61,330 bases of DNA from an uncultured Bacteroidales bacterium. Lineage in GTDB: Bacteria > Bacteroidota > Bacteroidia > Bacteroidales > Bacteroidaceae. How positions within the stretch are numbered: position 1 is the stretch's first letter; the number at the start of each line of letters is the position of its first letter. Of this stretch, positions 41,795 through 52,655 are shown piece by piece. Location of the stretch: contig CADBXO010000006.1 in NCBI GenBank assembly GCA_902798685.1, positions 1-61,330 of the forward strand, written 5' to 3'. Position numbers and translations under genes: made by a program. The notes below the pieces were generated by a model that did no database searches, had not been told where the DNA came from, and was given only the letters and a program-made list of their open reading frames with translations.

Positions 41795-42817
41795 GTGGGA
41801 CTATTTTCATTAACACAAGAGTTGTCGATGGACCTTGGCACTGCCAACACCATCATAATGCACAACGATAAGATTGTAGTTAACGAGCCGTCAATCGTTG
41901 CTCTCGATAACCGCACCGATAAAATGGTGGCAGTGGGCAACCAGGCCAAGATGATGTATGAGAAGACCAACAAGGACATTCGCGTAGTCCGTCCTTTGAG
42001 AAACGGTGTGATAGCCGACTTCGATGCCTGCGAGCAGATGATGCGCGGACTTATAGGCATGGTTGATACCGGTCGCCGTCTTTTCTCACCTTCACTCAAG
42101 ATGGTGATTGGTGTTCCTTCAGGCAGTACTGAGGTTGAGCTCCGTGCCGTACGTGACTCTGCAGAGCACGCCGGCGGACGTGAAGTATATATGCTGTTCG
42201 AGCCTATGGCAGCAGCCATCGGTATAGGTATCGACGTTCTCGCCCCGGAGGGCAACATGATCGTTGATATAGGCGGCGGTACAACTGAGATCGCTGTTAT
42301 CTCACTTGGCGGTCTGGTATCCAACAACTCTGTAAAGGTAGCCGGTGATGATTTCACAGCCGATATCCAGGAGTACATGGGACGTCAGCACAACGTCAAG
42401 GTATCAGAGCGTATGGCTGAGCGTATCAAGATAAGCGTGGGTGCCGCTCTTACCGAGCTGGGTGACGAGGCCCCTGAGGATTACATCGTCAACGGCCCCA
42501 ACAAGATCACCGCACTGCCCATGTCAATTCCCGTATGCTATCAGGAGATTGCACATTGTCTGGACCGCTCAATCGCCAAGATTGAGTCAGCCGTGCTGAA
42601 CGCACTTGAGAACACACCCCCTGAACTGTATGCCGATATCCTCAAGAACGGTATCTATCTGTCAGGTGGCGGCTCAATGCTGCGCGGTATCAGCAAGCGT
42701 CTGGCCGACAAGATCGGAATTGAGTTCCACGTGGCCGATGAGCCTCTTCTGAGTGTTGCCAAGGGTACAGGCGTGGCTCTTAAGAACGTTGACCGTTTCT
42801 CATTCCTGATGAGATAA
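41795..42817 (+). CDS. mreB: Rod-shape determining protein MreB
   Basis: A 340-residue bacterial actin. The start is GTG 41795, fixed by the conserved N-terminus MGLFSLTQELSMDLGTANT. Nucleotide-binding motifs are DLGTANTII, DIGGGTTEIAVIS and LSGGGSMLRG. It organises lateral cell-wall synthesis with MreC, MreD, PBP2 and RodA, all encoded directly downstream. Confidence 0.97.
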   Translation: MGLFSLTQELSMDLGTANTIIMHNDKIVVNEPSIVALDNRTDKMVAVGNQAKMMYEKTNKDIRVVRPLRNGVIADFDACEQMMRGLIGMVDTGRRLFSPSLKMVIGVPSGSTEVELRAVRDSAEHAGGREVYMLFEPMAAAIGIGIDVLAPEGNMIVDIGGGTTEIAVISLGGLVSNNSVKVAGDDFTADIQEYMGRQHNVKVSERMAERIKISVGAALTELGDEAPEDYIVNGPNKITALPMSIPVCYQEIAHCLDRSIAKIESAVLNALENTPPELYADILKNGIYLSGGGSMLRGISKRLADKIGIEFHVADEPLLSVAKGTGVALKNVDRFSFLMR

Positions 42818-42832
42818 AAATAAAGGATAGCC

Positions 42833-43645
42833 GTGCGTTCACTGCTTGACTTCATAGTAAAGCACAGCTACGTTTTCCTTTTCTTTCTTCTGGAGATATT
42901 GTCGCTGGTGCTCCTGTTCGGTTTCAACGACCGGCAGAAAGAGGCCTTTTTGACCTCGGCCAACTCCATGTCCGGAACCATCTATGAGTGGCGTGCCGGA
43001 GTGGATCAGTTCTTCTTCATCAGAAAGGAGAACACCCGTTTGGTTGAGGAAAACACCAGACTCCGTGAGATGCTCTATGAAATGACCGACAGCCAGTATG
43101 TCGATCAGGAGAGAGCGTTGTCCTCATCGAGGGTGGTGGCAGCACGTGTAGTGGACAACTCAATCCGTAAGGATGACAATTATCTGACCATCAACAAAGG
43201 CCGCCGCGACGGAATTGCCCCGGGTATGGGAGTTTACAGTTCTGACGGCGTGGTAGGTGTTGTAATGGTCACAGGCAAGCGTTATTCAATAGTCCTGCCG
43301 GTGTTGAACGGCAATTCAAGCATAAGTTGCAAGAAAAAGGGAAGTGACAGTTTCGGTTTCCTGGAGTGGTCCGGAGGAGATCCTTATGTGGCCCAACTCA
43401 AGGATATGCCTTACCACTCGGCTGTGGAGATAGGTGATACCATTGTCACGACCGGTTTTTCATCGGTATTTCCAGAAAACGTTCCGGTAGGAACCGTGGC
43501 TGGAGTTGAACGCTCCAAGAACGGTTATACCCTCAGAATCAAGGTCAATCTGTCTTGTGACCTGTCCGACCTGGGATGGGTATACATACATACGCTGACT
43601 GAAGATGAAGAGATTGAGGAACTCAATGAACAGATATTGAAATAG
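42833..43645 (+). CDS. mreC: Rod-shape determining protein MreC
   Basis: A 270-residue protein starting at GTG 42833. One transmembrane segment (about 10-28, YVFLFFLLEILSLVLLF), a coiled coil (about 60-85, ENTRLVEENTRLREML) and a periplasmic beta domain (GRRDGIAPGMGVYSSDGVVG) match MreC, which links MreB filaments to the periplasmic synthases. It lies 15 bases after mreB and 5 before mreD. Confidence 0.95.
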   Translation: MRSLLDFIVKHSYVFLFFLLEILSLVLLFGFNDRQKEAFLTSANSMSGTIYEWRAGVDQFFFIRKENTRLVEENTRLREMLYEMTDSQYVDQERALSSSRVVAARVVDNSIRKDDNYLTINKGRRDGIAPGMGVYSSDGVVGVVMVTGKRYSIVLPVLNGNSSISCKKKGSDSFGFLEWSGGDPYVAQLKDMPYHSAVEIGDTIVTTGFSSVFPENVPVGTVAGVERSKNGYTLRIKVNLSCDLSDLGWVYIHTLTEDEEIEELNEQILK

Positions 43646-43650
43646 AGCTT

Positions 43651-44169
43651 ATGGAGAAAAGATCTTTCATGTTCCGTTTGTTCCAGTTGATCGGACTGGG
43701 GTTGCTTCAGGTGCTGATCCTGAACCGGATAAGCCTGTTCGGTTATGTGACTCCGTTGTTCTACATCTGGATGATAATCAGATTTGACACCTCAATGAAC
43801 CGTTCAGCCGTATTGCTGTGGGCGTTCTTCCTTGGTCTGTCAATTGATCTGTTCTCGGGAACTCCGGGCCTGAACGCCGCTTCAGCTACCTTCATTGCCA
43901 TGCTCCAGCCTGCTATTGTCAAACTGTTCGTTCAGTTGGACCGTCATGATGTTCTGATTCCCTGTTCTGCCACCATGGGCGGCAGATCGTTTGCAGGTTA
44001 TCTGCTTCTGATGATAACACTGCATCATACATGCTATTTCATACTGCGCAGTATTCCTCTCGGCGATTGGACGGTGCTGGTTCTCAAGATCGTATTCAGC
44101 ACTCTCATGACTTTCATACTTATGATTGTGACGGAAAGCGTCACCATGTCCTCAGGTTACAAACGTTGA
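43651..44169 (+). CDS. mreD: Rod-shape determining protein MreD
   Basis: A 172-residue membrane protein with about five hydrophobic segments, placed between mreC and mrdA as in other bacteria. The motif GLSIDLFSGTPGLNAASATF is characteristic of Bacteroidetes MreD. It stabilises the elongasome in the inner membrane. Position and hydropathy carry most of the assignment. Confidence 0.93.
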   Translation: MEKRSFMFRLFQLIGLGLLQVLILNRISLFGYVTPLFYIWMIIRFDTSMNRSAVLLWAFFLGLSIDLFSGTPGLNAASATFIAMLQPAIVKLFVQLDRHDVLIPCSATMGGRSFAGYLLLMITLHHTCYFILRSIPLGDWTVLVLKIVFSTLMTFILMIVTESVTMSSGYKR

Positions 44170-44175
44170 TAGGTA

Positions 44176-46020
44176 GTGAAGAGCCACAGATTTGATAACA
44201 GGAAGTACTCCATCGGTCTGATGGTGGTATCTGTCGTGCTCCTGTATATCATCCGTCTGGTTCAGATTCAGCTTATCGATACCCGTTACCGTAATTCGGC
44301 CGATAACAACGCACTCTACTACCGCACGGTCTATCCCACACGCGGAGTCATCTATGACCGCCAGGGCCGTATGATAGTGAGCAACCAGCCGTCATTTGAC
44401 GTTACGGTGGTTATGCGCAACATCCGCAACCTGGATACACTTGCCTTCTGCCAGTCACTTGACATTACTCAGGAGTTCTTTGATACCCGTATGGCCGATA
44501 TCCGTAACCGCCGCAAGAACCCCGGTTACTCTCCCTATACAGAACAGACATTTCTGGCACAGCTCTCGTTTGAGGAGATATCGGAGTTCAGGGAGAAGAT
44601 GTACCGTTTTAACGGTTTCGGCATAACCCAGCGCCAGCAGCGCAAGTACAGCTATGAGGCAGGAGCCCATCTCCTGGGTGACCTTGGTGAGGTCTCCAAG
44701 AGTGAGATAGAGGGTGACAGCTGGTATGTCCAGGGTGACGTGATCGGCAAGCAGGGCGTAGAGAAATACTACGAGTCGCAGCTGCGCGGAGAGAAGGGGA
44801 CCGAGGTGCTGCTCAAGGATGCCTACGGACGTATCCAGGGCAGTTACTACAACGGTGAGTTTGACAAGGAGGCCGTCCCCGGACGCAACCTTACGCTGGG
44901 ACTTGACATAGAACTGCAGATGCTGGGTGAGAAACTCATGCAGAACAAGATAGGCAGCATCGTTGCCATCGAACCCAAGACGGGTGAGATTCTTTGCATG
45001 GTATCGGCCCCTTCATTCAACCCCTCGGAACTGTCTGGCCGCCATCGCGGAGAGCATTATCAGGAGTTGCAGGCCAGACCTGACAAACCCCTGCTGAACC
45101 GTCCCATTCAGGGAACCTATCCTCCAGGCTCAACTTTCAAGACATCACAGGCGCTCACCTTCCTTCAGGAGGGAATAATTGATACCGAGACCAAATACAC
45201 CTGCAATGACGGATTCTCATTCCGCGGACTCAGGGTGGGCTGTCACTCACATTCATCACCCCTGTCACTGAATTTTGCCATTGCCACATCATGTAACGGT
45301 TACTTCTGCTGGGGATACTACTACATGATCGGTGCATCCAAATACGGTTCACCTCAGAATGCGCTTACCGTATGGAAGGATTACATGGTCGATATGGGAT
45401 TCGGCTATACGCTTGGAGTGGACCTTCCGGGTGAGGCCCGCGGCATGATCCCCAACTCGGACTATTACGACCGTCATTACAACCGTTCATGGAACGGCCT
45501 TACCACTATAAGTAACGCAATCGGTCAGGGTGAGGTTACACTGACACCCCTCCAGATTGCAAACCTTGGTGCCACCATCGCCAACCGCGGCTATTATATC
45601 ACACCTCATGTGGTCAGGTCAGTTGACGGAGAGGATACTGATACGGCCTATACCAACCGCCATTATGTAAACGTAGACAAGGAGAACTACGAGATAGTGG
45701 TTCAGGGTATGCGCCAGTCAGTCATTGACGGTACATGCCGTGCCGCCAACAACCGTGATTATCTGGTTTGCGGTAAGACAGGTACTGCCCAGAACCGCGG
45801 CATAGACCATTCGGTATTCATGGGATTCGCTCCGATGGAGGATCCCAAGATTGCCATTGCAGTCTATGTTGAGAACGGCGGATTCGGTGCCGTTTACGGT
45901 GTGCCTATAGGTGCGCTGATGATGGAGCAGTACATAAACGGCAGCCTGTCGGAGGCTAGCCAGCGTAAGGTAGAGGATTATTCAAGTCGTGTGATTGATT
46001 ATGGAGAGGAGGAACGTTGA
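44176..46020 (+). CDS. mrdA: Penicillin-binding protein 2 (elongation transpeptidase)
   Basis: A 614-residue class B PBP starting at GTG 44176. It has one N-terminal membrane segment, the dimerisation region (YPTRGVIYDRQGRMIVSNQP), and the transpeptidase domain with SxxK in PPGSTFKTSQA (catalytic Ser about 317), SxN in TSCNGYF and KTG in CGKTGTAQN. It cross-links lateral peptidoglycan with RodA, the next gene, which starts 4 bases later. Confidence 0.96.
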   Translation: MKSHRFDNRKYSIGLMVVSVVLLYIIRLVQIQLIDTRYRNSADNNALYYRTVYPTRGVIYDRQGRMIVSNQPSFDVTVVMRNIRNLDTLAFCQSLDITQEFFDTRMADIRNRRKNPGYSPYTEQTFLAQLSFEEISEFREKMYRFNGFGITQRQQRKYSYEAGAHLLGDLGEVSKSEIEGDSWYVQGDVIGKQGVEKYYESQLRGEKGTEVLLKDAYGRIQGSYYNGEFDKEAVPGRNLTLGLDIELQMLGEKLMQNKIGSIVAIEPKTGEILCMVSAPSFNPSELSGRHRGEHYQELQARPDKPLLNRPIQGTYPPGSTFKTSQALTFLQEGIIDTETKYTCNDGFSFRGLRVGCHSHSSPLSLNFAIATSCNGYFCWGYYYMIGASKYGSPQNALTVWKDYMVDMGFGYTLGVDLPGEARGMIPNSDYYDRHYNRSWNGLTTISNAIGQGEVTLTPLQIANLGATIANRGYYITPHVVRSVDGEDTDTAYTNRHYVNVDKENYEIVVQGMRQSVIDGTCRAANNRDYLVCGKTGTAQNRGIDHSVFMGFAPMEDPKIAIAVYVENGGFGAVYGVPIGALMMEQYINGSLSEASQRKVEDYSSRVIDYGEEER

Positions 46021-46024
46021 CATA

Positions 46025-47458
46025 ATGGGTAAGCTTGACTGGCTCACGGTTCTGCTTGTGCTGGTCATAATGGTCTGCGGATGGTTCAGCATCTGCGGTG
46101 CCAGCGCCAATGTCGAGAACGTTGACCTGTTCTCATTCGCCACACGTCCCGGCAAGCAGATGGTCTGGATAATCTGTGCATTGGTACTGGGTACGGTGGT
46201 TCTGTTCATCCATCAGAACTTCCTGAACTCATACGCCTATATCATATACATAGCGTTCCTGCTGCTGCTACTTATCACGATCTTTGTGGCCAAGGACACC
46301 AAGGGTTCCCGCTCGTGGCTGAACCTGGGTCCGGTGAGTCTGCAGCCGGCCGAGTTCGCCAAGTTCGCGACAGCACTGGCACTGGCCAAGTTCGTTGACC
46401 GATTTGATTTCAATCCTGCCCATCTGGGTGACCTGCTCAAGGCATGTGCCGTGTTTGTGGTGCCCATGTTCCTTATAGTATGTCAGAATGAGACCGGATC
46501 GGCACTCGTTTACATGGCCTTCCTGCTGGTTCTTTACCGTGAGGGAATGACCGGAAGCGTATTGTTCCTGGGATTCTGTGCCATACTCTTCTTTATACTG
46601 GAGATAAAGTTCAGTCCGCTCAATTTCGGTGACCAGCCGTTCCAGGTTGGAACCTGGCTTGTGCTGACCATAATACAACTGCTTGAACCTCTCATATTGT
46701 GGTTAATGTCTAAGAACCGTCAGTTGACACTTACCGTTGGAGGTATAGGATTGGGCGGAATGCTCATAGGCCTGGCCGTATCACTTTCAATCGTACCGTT
46801 CAAGGTTACCTGGCTGCAGATAGGTCTTATAGTTCTTACCAGTGCCTATATCTTTTTCCGTGCGGTAAAGGATATGACCCACAAGTATATTCTTGTGGCA
46901 CTGTTTGCCTTGGGATCTGTAGGATATCTGCTCTCCGTGGATTATGCCTTCAACAAGATTCTCCAGCCGCACCAGCGCACGCGTATCAACGTAACTCTGG
47001 GACTTGAGGATGATCCTCAGGGAACGGGTTATAACGTAAACCAGTCACTCATTGCCATCGGCTCAGGCGGTCTTACGGGAAAGGGTTTCATGAAGGGAAC
47101 TCAGACCAAGCTCAAGTATGTTCCTGAGCAGGATACAGACTTCATATTCTGCACCGTGGGCGAGGAGCAGGGATTCAAGGGCTCGGTGATTGTACTGCTG
47201 CTCTATCTGGGACTTCTTTTACGTCTCATAGTGCTGGCCGAGCGGCAGTCATCCGTATTCGGACGAGTCTACGGCTACTCGGTGGCGTGCATACTGTTTT
47301 TCCACCTATTTATTAATATAGGCATGGTACTGGGTATTACCCCCGTAATCGGAATCCCGCTGCCTTTCTTCAGCTACGGAGGCTCCTCACTCTGGGGTTT
47401 CACCATCCTGCTTGCAGTCTTCCTGCGCATAGACTGCGAACGCACTACCAGTTACTGA
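46025..47458 (+). CDS. rodA: Peptidoglycan glycosyltransferase RodA (SEDS family)
   Basis: About 477 residues from ATG 46025, which follows the mrdA stop by 4 bases. About 10-12 transmembrane segments. SEDS motifs include GSRSWLNLGPVSLQPAEFAK (about 98-117), QNETGSALVY and EQDTDFIFCTVGEEQGF near the end. RodA polymerises glycan strands together with PBP2. Its stop codon lies in a 7-base overlap with the stop of the convergent ricT gene. Confidence 0.96.
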   Translation: MGKLDWLTVLLVLVIMVCGWFSICGASANVENVDLFSFATRPGKQMVWIICALVLGTVVLFIHQNFLNSYAYIIYIAFLLLLLITIFVAKDTKGSRSWLNLGPVSLQPAEFAKFATALALAKFVDRFDFNPAHLGDLLKACAVFVVPMFLIVCQNETGSALVYMAFLLVLYREGMTGSVLFLGFCAILFFILEIKFSPLNFGDQPFQVGTWLVLTIIQLLEPLILWLMSKNRQLTLTVGGIGLGGMLIGLAVSLSIVPFKVTWLQIGLIVLTSAYIFFRAVKDMTHKYILVALFALGSVGYLLSVDYAFNKILQPHQRTRINVTLGLEDDPQGTGYNVNQSLIAIGSGGLTGKGFMKGTQTKLKYVPEQDTDFIFCTVGEEQGFKGSVIVLLLYLGLLLRLIVLAERQSSVFGRVYGYSVACILFFHLFINIGMVLGITPVIGIPLPFFSYGGSSLWGFTILLAVFLRIDCERTTSY

Positions 47459-48591
47459 TTCTGCTGATTCTGCTGTGGACGCTGTCCGTCACCCGGGCGG
47501 CGGTTACGGTTGTGGTGCTTTTTCTTCTTTTTCTTTTTGTCGAAACGTGAAAGGTCCTCGTCAGTCAGGATATCGTTCTCAATGCGGGAATCGGTCTTGA
47601 CGACTGTCTCATCCAGACTCAGGGGTCTCTGACCCTTACGGTTCATGCCAATGATCTCAAGGGCACGCTCCGGGGTGATGGTCTCAACGTTGGCTGCGAA
47701 TACCTTATCGGTTGAGTATGATATCTGGCCGTTAAGGATATCGGCCTTGAAGAAATAGTATGTGCTGTCTTTGGTCTCCAGAGGAATGTCGCGTGAGGGG
47801 AATCCCTTCTGAGCCTCAACATAGGCGTCCACCTCATAGTTGAGGCAACACTTGAGCTTGGCGCACTGGCCGGCCAGTTTCTGCGGGTTCATGGAGAGGT
47901 CCTGGAAACGGGCGGCACCGGTAGAAACTGATACGAAGCTGGTCATCCAGGTGGTGCAGCAGAGCTCACGTCCGCAGGGGCCGATGCCACCGATGCGGCC
48001 TGCCTCCTGACGGGCACCGATCTGCTTCATCTCAATACGTACATGGAAGGCGTCGGCCAGCACCTTGATGAGCTGGCGGAAGTCTACACGACCGTCGGCA
48101 ATGTAGTAGAAGATTGCCTTGAGGCCGTCACCCTGATACTCTACGTCGCCTATCTTCATCTCCAGACCCAGGTCTTTGGCAATCTGGCGTGAGCGGATCA
48201 TGGTGTCATGCTCGCGGCTCTTTGCCTCGGCATACTTCTCCATGTCAACCTCACGTGCCTTACGGTAGATGCGCTTGATTTCGATGTCGGGGCGCAGGTT
48301 GGCCTTCTTCATCTGGAGTTGTACCAGACGGCCGGTCATGGTGACCGTACCTATATCATGTCCGGGATTGGATTCCACAGCCACAATATCACCTTTTTCA
48401 AGCGGGATCTTGTTGGAGTTGATGAAGAATCCCTTGCGGGTGTTCTTGAACTGGACCTCAACGTAGTCGCCCTCATCGGCCCCGGGCACACCGGCCAGGT
48501 AGTCAAATGAGTGGAGTTGTCCCATTCCGCGGCCACAGCCTTTGCAGCATATGCCACCGCTTCCGTTATTGAGTATGAAATCCTGATCCAT
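47452..48591 (-). CDS. ricT: RicT/YaaT-like PSP1-domain Fe-S protein
   Basis: A 379-residue cytosolic protein with the PSP1 domain of RicT. Cys motifs are CCKGCGRG at the N-terminus, CGRELCC in the middle and CAKLKCCLNYE; RicT homologues bind a [4Fe-4S] cluster in the Ric complex of Bacillus, whereas the role in Bacteroidetes is unclear. The C-terminus is unusual: eight Lys in a row region (KKKKKKKHHNRNRRP) and a Gln/Asn tail, possibly nucleic-acid binding. It is the last gene of the rsmI-hflX-fum-holB-ricT operon. Confidence 0.9.
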   Translation of the reverse strand: MDQDFILNNGSGGICCKGCGRGMGQLHSFDYLAGVPGADEGDYVEVQFKNTRKGFFINSNKIPLEKGDIVAVESNPGHDIGTVTMTGRLVQLQMKKANLRPDIEIKRIYRKAREVDMEKYAEAKSREHDTMIRSRQIAKDLGLEMKIGDVEYQGDGLKAIFYYIADGRVDFRQLIKVLADAFHVRIEMKQIGARQEAGRIGGIGPCGRELCCTTWMTSFVSVSTGAARFQDLSMNPQKLAGQCAKLKCCLNYEVDAYVEAQKGFPSRDIPLETKDSTYYFFKADILNGQISYSTDKVFAANVETITPERALEIIGMNRKGQRPLSLDETVVKTDSRIENDILTDEDLSRFDKKKKKKKHHNRNRRPGDGQRPQQNQQNQ

Positions 48592-48597
48592 TCCTTT

Positions 48598-49734
48598 TTA
48601 TTGTTTCATTAGCATGATGGTCTTGAGTGACAGGTCAAAGAAAACCATCTTGGAGTTTACATTCTGTTCTATATCGCGTTGGGCATCGGACAGCGTGTCC
48701 ATGAGCCCTATTATGTTGTTCTCATTCACGAACGGGGCGAACTTTACCGAGAACTGCCGTTCCTGCTCAGTCATGTAGTTGAGCTCGGGCATGTGGAAGT
48801 TACAGATAAAGTTCTCACGTATCATGCGCTGACAGTATGCCAGGAACCGTTTCTGCCATTCACGTCCTCCTCCTGCGATCTCATCGGCCCAGCGTTTGAG
48901 GTCCTTGAGACGACGGCCGTAAGAGAGTCTCATGAGCTGCATGAAGTAGTCCAGGAACTCATCACTCTCTGTGTTGATTCTCAGGGTGCTTATGGCCTTG
49001 AGCCAGCTGCCTGCGCTCAGATGGGCAATCTTGGCGGCGGTGTCGGCGTCCAGCATGAAGCCCGGTCCGGTCAGCCTCTGCTCTATCAGCTCTGACGGGA
49101 TGCGCTTGAAGTCTATGCGCTGGGTACGGCTCAGTATGGTCTCGAGCATCTGCTCGGGGGTATCGGTGGTAAGTATGAAGATTGTCCCGGCAGGGGGCTC
49201 CTCAAGCAGTTTGAGCAGGGAGTTGGCGCACTGCTGGTTCATCTTCTCGGCATGCCAGATAATCATGATCTTGTAGCCGCCCTCCACTGACTTGAGTGAG
49301 AGCTTTGACATGATTGACTCGCTTTCGGTGACGAATATGCTGGCCTGCTTGTTCTCGGCATCAAGGGCCGATAACCACTCCTCAAACCCGAAGTACTGTT
49401 TGTCCAGCACACACTCGCGCCAGGTCTTTATCTCATCGTCCGATACGGTGGAGCGTTCCGAGCTCTTGCTCTTGTTTATGACGGGGAATACAAAGTGCAG
49501 GTCAGGATGGACCAGTTTGTCCATCTTGACGCACGATGGGCAGTGGCCGCATGAGTCTGCGGCGTCAGCTTTGTCACGGCAGAGCAGATAGCGTGCAAAA
49601 GCAATGGCTGTCTGCAGTTTGCCTGTACCTTCAGGACCTGTGAACAGCAGAGCGTGGGGTACAGTACCGGCCTGAGCGTCCTTTACGAGACGCTCAATCA
49701 CCTCCTGCTGTCCTATTATGTCCTTAAAGTACAT
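48598..49734 (-). CDS. holB: DNA polymerase III subunit delta'
   Basis: A 378-residue AAA+ clamp-loader subunit. It starts MYFKDIIGQQEVIERLVKDA, has the P-loop region FTGPEGTGKLQTAIA, a zinc-binding segment CGHCPSC and the conserved NSLLKLLEEPPAGTIFIL. It places the sliding clamp on DNA with DnaX and delta. No gap separates it from the upstream fumarase stop, and ricT begins 6 bases after it. Confidence 0.94.
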   Translation of the reverse strand: MYFKDIIGQQEVIERLVKDAQAGTVPHALLFTGPEGTGKLQTAIAFARYLLCRDKADAADSCGHCPSCVKMDKLVHPDLHFVFPVINKSKSSERSTVSDDEIKTWRECVLDKQYFGFEEWLSALDAENKQASIFVTESESIMSKLSLKSVEGGYKIMIIWHAEKMNQQCANSLLKLLEEPPAGTIFILTTDTPEQMLETILSRTQRIDFKRIPSELIEQRLTGPGFMLDADTAAKIAHLSAGSWLKAISTLRINTESDEFLDYFMQLMRLSYGRRLKDLKRWADEIAGGGREWQKRFLAYCQRMIRENFICNFHMPELNYMTEQERQFSVKFAPFVNENNIIGLMDTLSDAQRDIEQNVNSKMVFFDLSLKTIMLMKQ

Positions 49735-51378
49735 TTACTTCAAAATGGAACAACCCTGGCAGGGCTTAAGTTGTTTGAAGAAGTCATTGCCCTTGTCATC
49801 AACGAGGATGAATGCGGGGAAGTCCTCAACCTCGATTTTCCAGATGGCCTCCATACCAAGCTCGGGATACTCGACGCACTCGATTGACTTGATGTTGTTC
49901 TGAGCCAGGATGGCAGCGGGGCCGCCTATTGAACCCAGATAGAAACCGCCGTGCTTCTTGCAGGCATCGGTAACAGCCTGTGAGCGGTTACCCTTGGCCA
50001 GCATGATCATTGAGCCGCCGTTATCCTGGAACTCATCAACATAGGGATCCATACGTCCTGCGGTGGTGGGGCCCATTGAGCCGCAAGCCATGCCAGCAGG
50101 TGTCTTGGCGGGACCTGCGTAGTAGATGGGGTGCTCCTTGAGGTACTGAGGCATAGGCTCACCGGCGTCAAGGCGTGCCTTGATCTTGGCGTGGGCTATG
50201 TCACGACCTACTATGATTGTGCCGTTAAGGCTAAGACGTGTGCTTACGGGATACTGTGAGAGCTGCTTGCAGACCTCAGCCATGGGGCGGTTCAGGTCAA
50301 CCTTTACTGCATCGCCCTCGCCGGCCTGACGGAGCTCTTCGGGAATAAGCTCGTATGGTTTGTCATCCATCTTCTCAATCCAGATGCCGTCCTTGTTGAT
50401 CTTGGCCTTGATGTTACGGTCAGCTGAGCAGCTTACGCCCAGACCGATGGGGCAGCTTGCGCCGTGGCGCGGCAGACGGATAACGCGAACGTCATGTGCC
50501 ATGTACTTACCGCCGAACTGGGCACCCAGACCGATCTTGTAAGCCTCCTGCAGGAGCTGCTTCTCAAGTTCAACGTCACGGAATGCACGGCCGGTCTCGT
50601 CACCGGTGGTGGGCAGTGAGTCATAGTAGTGGGTTGATGCCAGCTTTACAGTGAGAAGGTTCTTCTCAGCGCTGGTACCGCCTATTACGAATGCGATGTG
50701 GTAGGGAGGGCAGGCTGCTGTACCCAGGCTCTTCATCTTCTCAACCAGGAAGGGAATCAGTGTGCCGGGGTTCTGGATGCGTGCCTTGGTCTCCTGATAG
50801 AGGTATGTCTTGTTGGCTGAGCCGCCGCCCTTGGTAACCATAAGGAAGCGGTACTCCATGCCCTCGGTAGCCTCGATGTCAATCTGGGCGGGCAGGTTGC
50901 ACTTGGTGTTCACCTCATTGTACATATCCAGGGGAGCATTCTGGCTGTAACGCAGGTTCTCCTCAGTATAAGTCTTGAAAACGCCCTCTGACAGAGCCTC
51001 CTCATCACAGAAACCGGTCCATACCTGCTGGCCCTTCTCACCGTGGATGATGGCGGTACCGGTATCCTGGCACAGAGGGAGCTTACCCTTGGCCGATACC
51101 TCTGCGTTGCGCAGGAATGTCAGTGCTACATACTTATCGTTGTCTGATGCCTCGGGGTCACGCAGAATCTTGGCAACCTGCTCGTTGTGTGAACGGCGCA
51201 GCAGGAAGCTTACATCGCGGAATGCGGCGTTGGCCATCTTGGTGAGACCCTCCTTCTGAACCTTCAGAATGGGTTTGCCTTCAAACTCGCTTACGCTTAC
51301 GTAATCCTTGGTGAGCAGATAGTACTCTGTCTCGTCCTTGCCCAACTGGAACATTGGGGCATACTTGAAATTTGCCAT
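49735..51378 (-). CDS. Fumarate hydratase class I (iron-sulfur)
   Basis: A 547-residue class I fumarase, interconverting fumarate and malate with an oxygen-sensitive [4Fe-4S] cluster. Candidate cluster cysteines are in [11 protein letters not shown] (about 105), VSCSADRNI-like region (about 317) and [18 protein letters not shown] (about 435). The whole length matches the single-chain form. It lies between hflX (2-base gap) and holB (no gap), a common Bacteroidales order of unrelated functions. Confidence 0.94.
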   Translation of the reverse strand: MANFKYAPMFQLGKDETEYYLLTKDYVSVSEFEGKPILKVQKEGLTKMANAAFRDVSFLLRRSHNEQVAKILRDPEASDNDKYVALTFLRNAEVSAKGKLPLCQDTGTAIIHGEKGQQVWTGFCDEEALSEGVFKTYTEENLRYSQNAPLDMYNEVNTKCNLPAQIDIEATEGMEYRFLMVTKGGGSANKTYLYQETKARIQNPGTLIPFLVEKMKSLGTAACPPYHIAFVIGGTSAEKNLLTVKLASTHYYDSLPTTGDETGRAFRDVELEKQLLQEAYKIGLGAQFGGKYMAHDVRVIRLPRHGASCPIGLGVSCSADRNIKAKINKDGIWIEKMDDKPYELIPEELRQAGEGDAVKVDLNRPMAEVCKQLSQYPVSTRLSLNGTIIVGRDIAHAKIKARLDAGEPMPQYLKEHPIYYAGPAKTPAGMACGSMGPTTAGRMDPYVDEFQDNGGSMIMLAKGNRSQAVTDACKKHGGFYLGSIGGPAAILAQNNIKSIECVEYPELGMEAIWKIEVEDFPAFILVDDKGNDFFKQLKPCQGCSILK

Positions 51379-51380
51379 TT

Positions 51381-52655
51381 TTATATGTTTTGATTTTCTG
51401 AATTATCCATATCCGGGTAGAGGAAATCGTTGTAAGGGTACTTCTGTACGTGCAACTGCTTTACTCTATCGTATAATACCTTTCTCATATTTTCAATGCC
51501 GGTCTTTTTGAGGGCCGATACAAACAGGCACTCGCCGTTCAGACGACCCATCCATGTGCGCTGCAGTTCATCAAATGTGATGTTTTCACGTGTGGCAGGG
51601 GTCAGGTCATCGGCCTCCTTTTCCACCCATGTGTATGCATCTATTTTGTTGAAGAGAACTATTACCGGTTTCTCGGCTGCACCCAGATCTGCAAGAGTCT
51701 TGTCAACCACCTTCATCTGGTCCTCAAAATCGGGGTGGGAGATATCTACCACATGTATAAGAAGGTCTGCCTCACGGACCTCATCAAGGGTTGACTTGAA
51801 TGACTCAACCAGGTCGGTGGGCAGCTTGCGTATGAATCCTACGGTATCTGAAAGCAGGAACGGCAGGTTGTCAACCACCACCTTGCGGACGGTTGTGTCA
51901 AGGGTTGCAAAGAGCTTGTTCTCAGCAAAGACATCACTCTTGGAGAGCAGGTTCATAAGGGTTGACTTGCCTACGTTGGTGTATCCAACCAGTGCAACGC
52001 GGATCAATCGGCCACGGTTCTTGCGCATGGTGGATTTCTGGCGGTCAATATCGGCCAGCTGCTCCTTGAGCCAGCTAATACGCTTGGTGATGATACGGCG
52101 GTCCATCTCAAGCTGGGTCTCACCAGGTCCGCGAAGACCTACCGAACCCTTACCGCCGCCGGCACCGGATCCACCTCCCTGACGCTCCAGGTGAGTCCAC
52201 ATTCGCTGCAGACGGGGCAGCAGATAGCGGTACTGCGCCAGCTCCACCTGAGTCTTGGCGTGGGCTGTCTGGGCACGCATGGCGAATATATCCAGGATTA
52301 GGGATGTGCGGTCCAGAACCTTTACGTTCAGCACACTCTCTATGGCAGACATCTGCTTGGCGGTGAGCTCATCATCAAAGATGGCCATACCCACCTCATT
52401 CTCCATGTCCTCCATGCGCTTTATGTAATCACGCATCTCCTCAAGCTTACCTTTACCTACGTAGGTGGCGGCAAGTGCCTGGGGTATCTTCTGTGTGAAA
52501 CGGCGCATCACGCGGACTCCGGCGGTATCGGCCAGGAACTCCAGCTCGTCAAGATATTCGTTTGTCTTGCGCTCGTCCTGATCCTGTGTGATGATACCAA
52601 CCAGTATGGCGGTTTCAGCCTTTTTCTCTGTTATGACTTGGAACTCTTCCTTCAT
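51381..52655 (-). CDS. hflX: GTPase HflX
   Basis: A 424-residue GTPase that binds 50S or stalled ribosomes and can rescue them after stress. An N-terminal HflX domain and Gly-rich linker ([20 protein letters not shown]) precede the G domain with [24 protein letters not shown] and LFNKIDAY. The end of rsmI and the start of hflX overlap by four bases. Confidence 0.96.
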   Translation of the reverse strand: MKEEFQVITEKKAETAILVGIITQDQDERKTNEYLDELEFLADTAGVRVMRRFTQKIPQALAATYVGKGKLEEMRDYIKRMEDMENEVGMAIFDDELTAKQMSAIESVLNVKVLDRTSLILDIFAMRAQTAHAKTQVELAQYRYLLPRLQRMWTHLERQGGGSGAGGGKGSVGLRGPGETQLEMDRRIITKRISWLKEQLADIDRQKSTMRKNRGRLIRVALVGYTNVGKSTLMNLLSKSDVFAENKLFATLDTTVRKVVVDNLPFLLSDTVGFIRKLPTDLVESFKSTLDEVREADLLIHVVDISHPDFEDQMKVVDKTLADLGAAEKPVIVLFNKIDAYTWVEKEADDLTPATRENITFDELQRTWMGRLNGECLFVSALKKTGIENMRKVLYDRVKQLHVQKYPYNDFLYPDMDNSENQNI

